Source of the DNA: Balneolaceae bacterium | GTDB taxonomy: Bacteria > Bacteroidota > Rhodothermia > Balneolales > Balneolaceae | DNA length: 9,277 nucleotides | Direction of reading: 5' to 3' | Assembly (NCBI GenBank): GCA_007134665.1 | Contig: SLKH01000115.1 | Location: 1-9,277 of the forward strand | Part shown: positions 6,057-9,277 of the stretch, in pieces | Layout: every line of letters begins with the position of its first letter | How positions within the stretch are numbered: position 1 is the first letter of the stretch | The notes under the pieces: generated by a model | Database searches by the model: none | What the model was told of the DNA's origin: nothing | What the model saw: the letters and a program-made list of their open reading frames with translations, nothing else | Position numbers and translations under genes: made by a program

Positions 6057-7856
6057 TTGAAAAACCTATCGAAACTCAATAAATATTTCCGGAAATATCT
6101 CGGGTCTATTATCCTGGGATCGGTTTTCCTGACGGCTTCTAATTTCTTTCTGATCTGGATACCGGTTCTGATCAGAAGAACAATGGATGAAGTCGAAGCA
6201 TTGGGAGAGGAATATCAATCTGTTTATACTTCTGTCTTTGATGTACTGTTCAGTTCTGAAGCCGGTACCATACTTGCTTACAATTCATTGTTACTGATTG
6301 GAACTGTACTTTTATATGGGCTTTTACTTTTCGCCACACGGCAGACCCTCATCGTAAGTTCCCGTAAAATCGAATTTGATATCAGAAATGATATACTCGC
6401 AAAGTTGCTTGAATTGCCACAGCGTTATTTTGCCGAGCATAAAACGGGTGAAATTTATGTACGTGCAACTGAAGATGTTTCAAAAGTCAGAGAGTATTTT
6501 GGGCCGGTTTACATGTACACCATCAACACGATTACACGGGCCGGTTTTATCATTGCAATGATGATCATCGTTAATCCGCAACTGACCCTCTGGGCTCTAT
6601 TACCATTGCCATTTCTTTCAGCTTTTGCCTATTGGGTGAGTGGCTACATTCATAAATATCAAACGATTATCCAGGAACAGTATTCCAATATTGCAGGACG
6701 GGCTAACGAAGCATTCAGTTCGATACGGCTAATAAAAGCTTATAACCGGGAAGAATATGAGAAACAACGATTTGAAAAAGAAAGTGAATCGTACAGAAAA
6801 AAGAAGTTAAGGCTCGACATGGTGGAATCGATGTTTCATCCGATGCTTAACTTGCTGATTGGTGTTTCTGTAATCATTGTAATCTGGCAGGGTGGTATTA
6901 TGGTGATTGAAGGGCTCATTACCGTTGGTAATATCGCTGAGTTTGTAATTTACGTAGCATATCTTACATGGCCGGTTGCTTCACTTGGATATACAGTTAA
7001 CCGTTTTCAGAAATCAATAGCATCCTGGGAAAGGATTAATGAAGTACTTGAAGAAAACATTAAGATTCAGGATGATATAGAAACAGACAATTCATTAACA
7101 GAAATCAAGGGGAAAATCGAATTCAGAAATGTAAGTTTCAGATACCCGGGCACAGATGAACTGGCCTTAAAAAATATTACATTTACAATCCAAGAAGGAC
7201 AAAATGTTGCAATAGTTGGCCGGACAGGATCAGGTAAAACAACACTTGTGCAATTGATACCCCGGCTATTTGATCCAAATAAAGGTGACATTTTTATCGA
7301 TGATGTTAATATCAAACACTGGCCGACCGAAGTGCTCAGGAAAAAAATTGGCTTTGTTCCACAGGATACATTCTTGTTTTCAACTACTGTTGAAGAAAAC
7401 ATAGCATTTGGGGTAGAAGATGCCAGCAGGGCAGAAATTGAGCAAGCAGCGGAAAAAGCTCAATTATTAGAGAATATTTTGGATTTTGAGAAAAAATTTG
7501 AGACTATGGTAGGTGAAAGGGGTATCACACTCTCAGGTGGCCAAAAACAAAGAACAGCGATTGCAAGGGCTCTAATTAAAAACCCCGGTATTTTAATACT
7601 CGATGACTCACTCAGTGCAGTTGATACAAAAACAGAAGATGTAATACTGCAGCACTTAAGACAGGATTTAAAGGGGCGGACAACGATCATGATCAGCCAC
7701 AGAATATCATCCATTAAAAACGCCGATATAATTTTTTATATTGACGAAGGTTGTTTAATTGAAAAAGGTTCTCATAAAGATTTATTGGCTAAAGAAGGAC
7801 AATACGCAAATATGTACAGAAAACAACTGCTGGAAGAAGAACTGGCAGAAATATAA
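6057..7856 (+). CDS. ABC exporter half-transporter (permease-ATPase fusion) with degenerate Walker B
   Basis: A 599-residue type IV (MsbA/MdlA/BmrC-like) ABC half-exporter that must dimerise in the inner membrane to export lipids, drugs or peptides; the substrate cannot be told. Six membrane helices are visible at about 16-39, 72-94, 155-173, 176-196, 263-285 and 292-312. The nucleotide-binding domain starts at about 354: A-loop Tyr363, Walker A G-R-T-G-S-G-K-T at 388-395, Q-loop Gln436, signature L-S-G-G-Q at 492-496, Walker B I-L-I-L-D516 followed by Asp517 instead of the catalytic Glu, D-loop S-A-V-D at 520-523, and H-loop His548. The L-D-D-S-L-S-A-V-D form is typical of the catalytically degenerate partner of heterodimeric exporters such as BmrC or MdlA, which keep a normal LSGGQ. 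No second half-transporter lies next to it, so the partner is elsewhere or the protein works as a homodimer with reduced hydrolysis. Start is TTG with GGAG 5 bases upstream. The gap to the previous gene is 83 bases, to the next 70. Confidence 0.92.
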   Translation: MKNLSKLNKYFRKYLGSIILGSVFLTASNFFLIWIPVLIRRTMDEVEALGEEYQSVYTSVFDVLFSSEAGTILAYNSLLLIGTVLLYGLLLFATRQTLIVSSRKIEFDIRNDILAKLLELPQRYFAEHKTGEIYVRATEDVSKVREYFGPVYMYTINTITRAGFIIAMMIIVNPQLTLWALLPLPFLSAFAYWVSGYIHKYQTIIQEQYSNIAGRANEAFSSIRLIKAYNREEYEKQRFEKESESYRKKKLRLDMVESMFHPMLNLLIGVSVIIVIWQGGIMVIEGLITVGNIAEFVIYVAYLTWPVASLGYTVNRFQKSIASWERINEVLEENIKIQDDIETDNSLTEIKGKIEFRNVSFRYPGTDELALKNITFTIQEGQNVAIVGRTGSGKTTLVQLIPRLFDPNKGDIFIDDVNIKHWPTEVLRKKIGFVPQDTFLFSTTVEENIAFGVEDASRAEIEQAAEKAQLLENILDFEKKFETMVGERGITLSGGQKQRTAIARALIKNPGILILDDSLSAVDTKTEDVILQHLRQDLKGRTTIMISHRISSIKNADIIFYIDEGCLIEKGSHKDLLAKEGQYANMYRKQLLEEELAEI

Positions 7857-7869
7857 ACATATAACCCGA

Positions 7870-7899
7870 GGGTGATGTTTACCTGACCGGTAAACCCCC
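7870..7899 (+). other. Bulged hairpin between ABC exporter and RNase Z genes
   Basis: A perfect 7-bp stem GTTTACC (7877-7883) / GGTAAAC (7889-7895) with a 5-base loop, which can be extended by GGG (7870-7872) pairing with CCC (7896-7898) across a 4-base bulge. It lies 14 bases after the exporter stop and about 30 before the RNase Z start, with no T-run behind it, so it is not a normal terminator. It may be an mRNA processing or stability element, or simply chance. Confidence 0.4.
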
Positions 7900-7915
7900 T
7901 GACAACAAACATTAC

Positions 7916-7920
7916 GGGAG
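7916..7920 (+). promoter_or_regulatory. Shine-Dalgarno GGGAG for the RNase Z gene
   Basis: GGGAG ends 6 bases before the ATG at 7927 and fits the expected N-terminus of RNase Z (hydrophobic strand, then the ATPT-type motif), so the start is well supported. Confidence 0.7.
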
Positions 7921-7926
7921 ATTACA

Positions 7927-9162
7927 ATGATTATAGTACCTTTAGGTGTAGCATCAGCAACACCCACGGCAACACGTCATTTGCCATCTGTGGCACTGTG
8001 GAGGGAGGGCACAATTTGTCTTTTCGATTGCGGTGAAAATACACAGATGAGAATGTTACAAGCCGGGCTTAAACGCTCAAAAGTCGATTTTATATTTATC
8101 ACTCATTTTGACGTCGATCACTATTCCGGATTAATCGGTTTGCTTTCAACATTGCAGCTTCAAAGACGGGATAAAACACTGACAATCGTTGGCCCCAAAG
8201 GGATCAAAAAATACGTTGAATGGAATTTTAAATTTGCAGAGGTGGATCTCACCTATGATGTCAATTATGCAGAGATTGAAGAAGATTTTGAAGGTGGAAA
8301 AGTTATCGATGAAGAAGAGTTTTATGTAGAAGCTCGGCCTTTGAAACATAATAAATTTTGTCTCGGTTATCGTTTCCAGGAGAAAGATAAACCTGGAAAA
8401 GTCAATGCTGAAAAAGCGGAGGCCATGGGCATTACCGATGATTGGCAGTATAAAGATCTTAAGGCAGGCAAAGATGTTGAACTTGATGACGGAACTGTCG
8501 TGGAATCCAGTGATATCGTTGGCCATCCGCGTCCGGGAGATAGTTTTGCATACATCACTGATACCAGCTATCATCCGAATTCCGTGAAATTGGCAATGAA
8601 TACCAATATTCTTTTACATGAAGCAACATTTAGTGAAAATCTTGCAGATAAAGCAGAAGAAACCGGACATTCCACATCTATTGATGCGGCAAGGGTAGCA
8701 AATGAAGCACAAACGAAGCTTCTTGTAATTACCCATTTCTCGGCGCGGTATACAAATCCATTTGTATTGCTGAGGGAGGCAAGAAAAGATTTCTTTCCGG
8801 CATGGCTGGCCACAGAGCTCAGGCCAATCTTTACAGACCCGGCACATGAAAAAGGAATCATACAGCCTAAGGTTTATATTAAAGAGATCGACGGAAATTC
8901 TTCAGGTTCCGGTGATAGGAAGCCGAGGGGTAAAAGTTCCGGTGGAAAAAAGAAACGATTTCGAAAAAGAAAGAATTTTAAGGGGAAGAGCTCCGGGTCA
9001 GGCAATTACAGCAGCCGGAGAAAGAGTGACAGCGACAAAAGTAAAAGTTCCCGTTCTTCAGATAATTATCGAAGAAAAAAGGATAGTCGTGATGACAACT
9101 CAGAACGAAAACCACGTCCAATTACTCCGCGGACCCCATTTGATGATTTCGACCGTTTTTAA
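7927..9162 (+). CDS. rnz: Ribonuclease Z (tRNase Z) with altered metal motif and basic C-terminal tail
   Basis: A 411-residue metallo-beta-lactamase-fold protein matching RNase Z, the cytoplasmic zinc endonuclease that trims tRNA 3' ends. Visible family landmarks are the A-T-P-T/R-H-L-P-S start, F-D-C-G-E-N-T-Q at about 33-40, the metal motif at 60-65, His141, D212 in Y-I-T-D-T, the H-E-A-T-F block, G-H248-S-T, and T-H270-F-S-A-R-Y. The G-K-V-N-A-E-K-A region matches the substrate-binding arm in type. Against B. subtilis RNase Z the spacing is almost unchanged, but the metal motif reads H60-F-D62-V-D64-H65, with Asp where the second His (a zinc ligand) belongs. The folded part ends near residue 323; typical enzymes are about 305-310 residues. 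The remaining 88 residues are a disordered tail with 30 Lys/Arg, 11 Asp/Glu and 19 Ser, ending in an acidic-aromatic F-D-D-F-D-R-F. The tail probably binds RNA or ribosomes (inference). It is the last gene before the terminator at 9198. The Asp change leaves the exact activity open. Confidence 0.87.
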   Translation: MIIVPLGVASATPTATRHLPSVALWREGTICLFDCGENTQMRMLQAGLKRSKVDFIFITHFDVDHYSGLIGLLSTLQLQRRDKTLTIVGPKGIKKYVEWNFKFAEVDLTYDVNYAEIEEDFEGGKVIDEEEFYVEARPLKHNKFCLGYRFQEKDKPGKVNAEKAEAMGITDDWQYKDLKAGKDVELDDGTVVESSDIVGHPRPGDSFAYITDTSYHPNSVKLAMNTNILLHEATFSENLADKAEETGHSTSIDAARVANEAQTKLLVITHFSARYTNPFVLLREARKDFFPAWLATELRPIFTDPAHEKGIIQPKVYIKEIDGNSSGSGDRKPRGKSSGGKKKRFRKRKNFKGKSSGSGNYSSRRKSDSDKSKSSRSSDNYRRKKDSRDDNSERKPRPITPRTPFDDFDRF

Positions 9163-9197
9163 TGATGACCTGAGTTTTGAGTAATAAAACAGAATCC

Positions 9198-9238
9198 AAA
9201 GCCGTCGATTCAGATTTAATTCGACGGCTTTATTTTTT
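9198..9238 (+). terminator. Intrinsic terminator after RNase Z
   Basis: A perfect 11-bp inverted repeat AAAGCCGTCGA (9198-9208) / TCGACGGCTTT (9221-9231) with a 12-base loop, followed by a T-rich stretch (9229-9238, one A). It begins 35 bases after the RNase Z stop. Beyond it only about 39 bases remain. A short minus-strand frame (9276 down to a TAA at 9243-9241) is open, so a convergent gene could end here, but 11 codons are too few to call. Confidence 0.9.
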
Positions 9239-9277
9239 CCTTAAACCTTATCGCTGGTATGTACTTCTTGCCATTGG

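Noticed and set aside
8146..8574. 142-codon minus-strand frame inside the RNase Z gene
   Set aside because: It is antisense to strongly conserved RNase Z coding sequence, with Phe/Ile-rich composition typical of a shadow frame.
8846..9184. 112-codon alternative frame across the RNase Z tail
   Set aside because: It is the +1 frame of the Lys/Arg/Ser-rich coding sequence; the RNase Z frame has the continuous conserved domain and ends just before the terminator.
9241..9277. Possible C-terminal end of a convergent minus-strand gene, or an ATG start at 9259 on the + strand
   Set aside because: Only about 11 and 6 codons are visible, too few to support either reading.

Overview
The window (9277 bp) carries seven complete protein genes, all on the + strand, with short gaps and no mobile elements, RNA genes or CRISPR arrays that I can recognise. 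Base composition is moderately AT-rich, with very AT-rich leaders. Several genes have no visible Shine-Dalgarno sequence, and exported proteins carry Bacteroidetes-style lipoprotein signals. Together with the gene content (PQQ sugar dehydrogenase lipoprotein, AtuA family, renalase-like flavoprotein, RNase Z with a basic tail), this suggests a chromosomal region of a Bacteroidota/Balneolota/Rhodothermota-type bacterium, possibly marine. That assignment is inference from style only.

Layout. Bases 1-410 are non-coding, with small inverted repeats and a good promoter candidate at 307-335. The first unit (411-2094) pairs a small lipoprotein with a signal-peptide, coiled-coil protein anchored by a C-terminal membrane helix. 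They are joined by a strong GGAGG that overlaps the first gene's stop, and closed by a strong intrinsic terminator at 2121-2158. The second unit (2293-9162) runs: PQQ-dependent aldose dehydrogenase lipoprotein, AtuA-family protein (TTG start), renalase-like FAD oxidoreductase, ABC half-exporter (TTG start), and RNase Z. Gaps are 37-83 bp with no obvious terminator between genes, so it could be one transcript or several overlapping ones; an intrinsic terminator lies at 9198-9238.

How the genes relate. The first two genes look like an envelope module of unknown function. The middle genes concern oxidation and small-molecule metabolism (sugar oxidation, terpenoid or acyl-CoA-linked AtuA function, repair or oxidation of a dihydro-nicotinamide type substrate), but no single pathway is evident. 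The ABC exporter has Asp in place of the catalytic Glu, as in the degenerate subunit of heterodimeric exporters, and no partner is present. The RNase Z has two departures from the textbook enzyme: HxDxDH instead of HxHxDH in the metal motif, and an 88-residue Lys/Arg/Ser-rich tail. These two are the most notable signals; I see no clear evidence of a wholly new multi-gene system.
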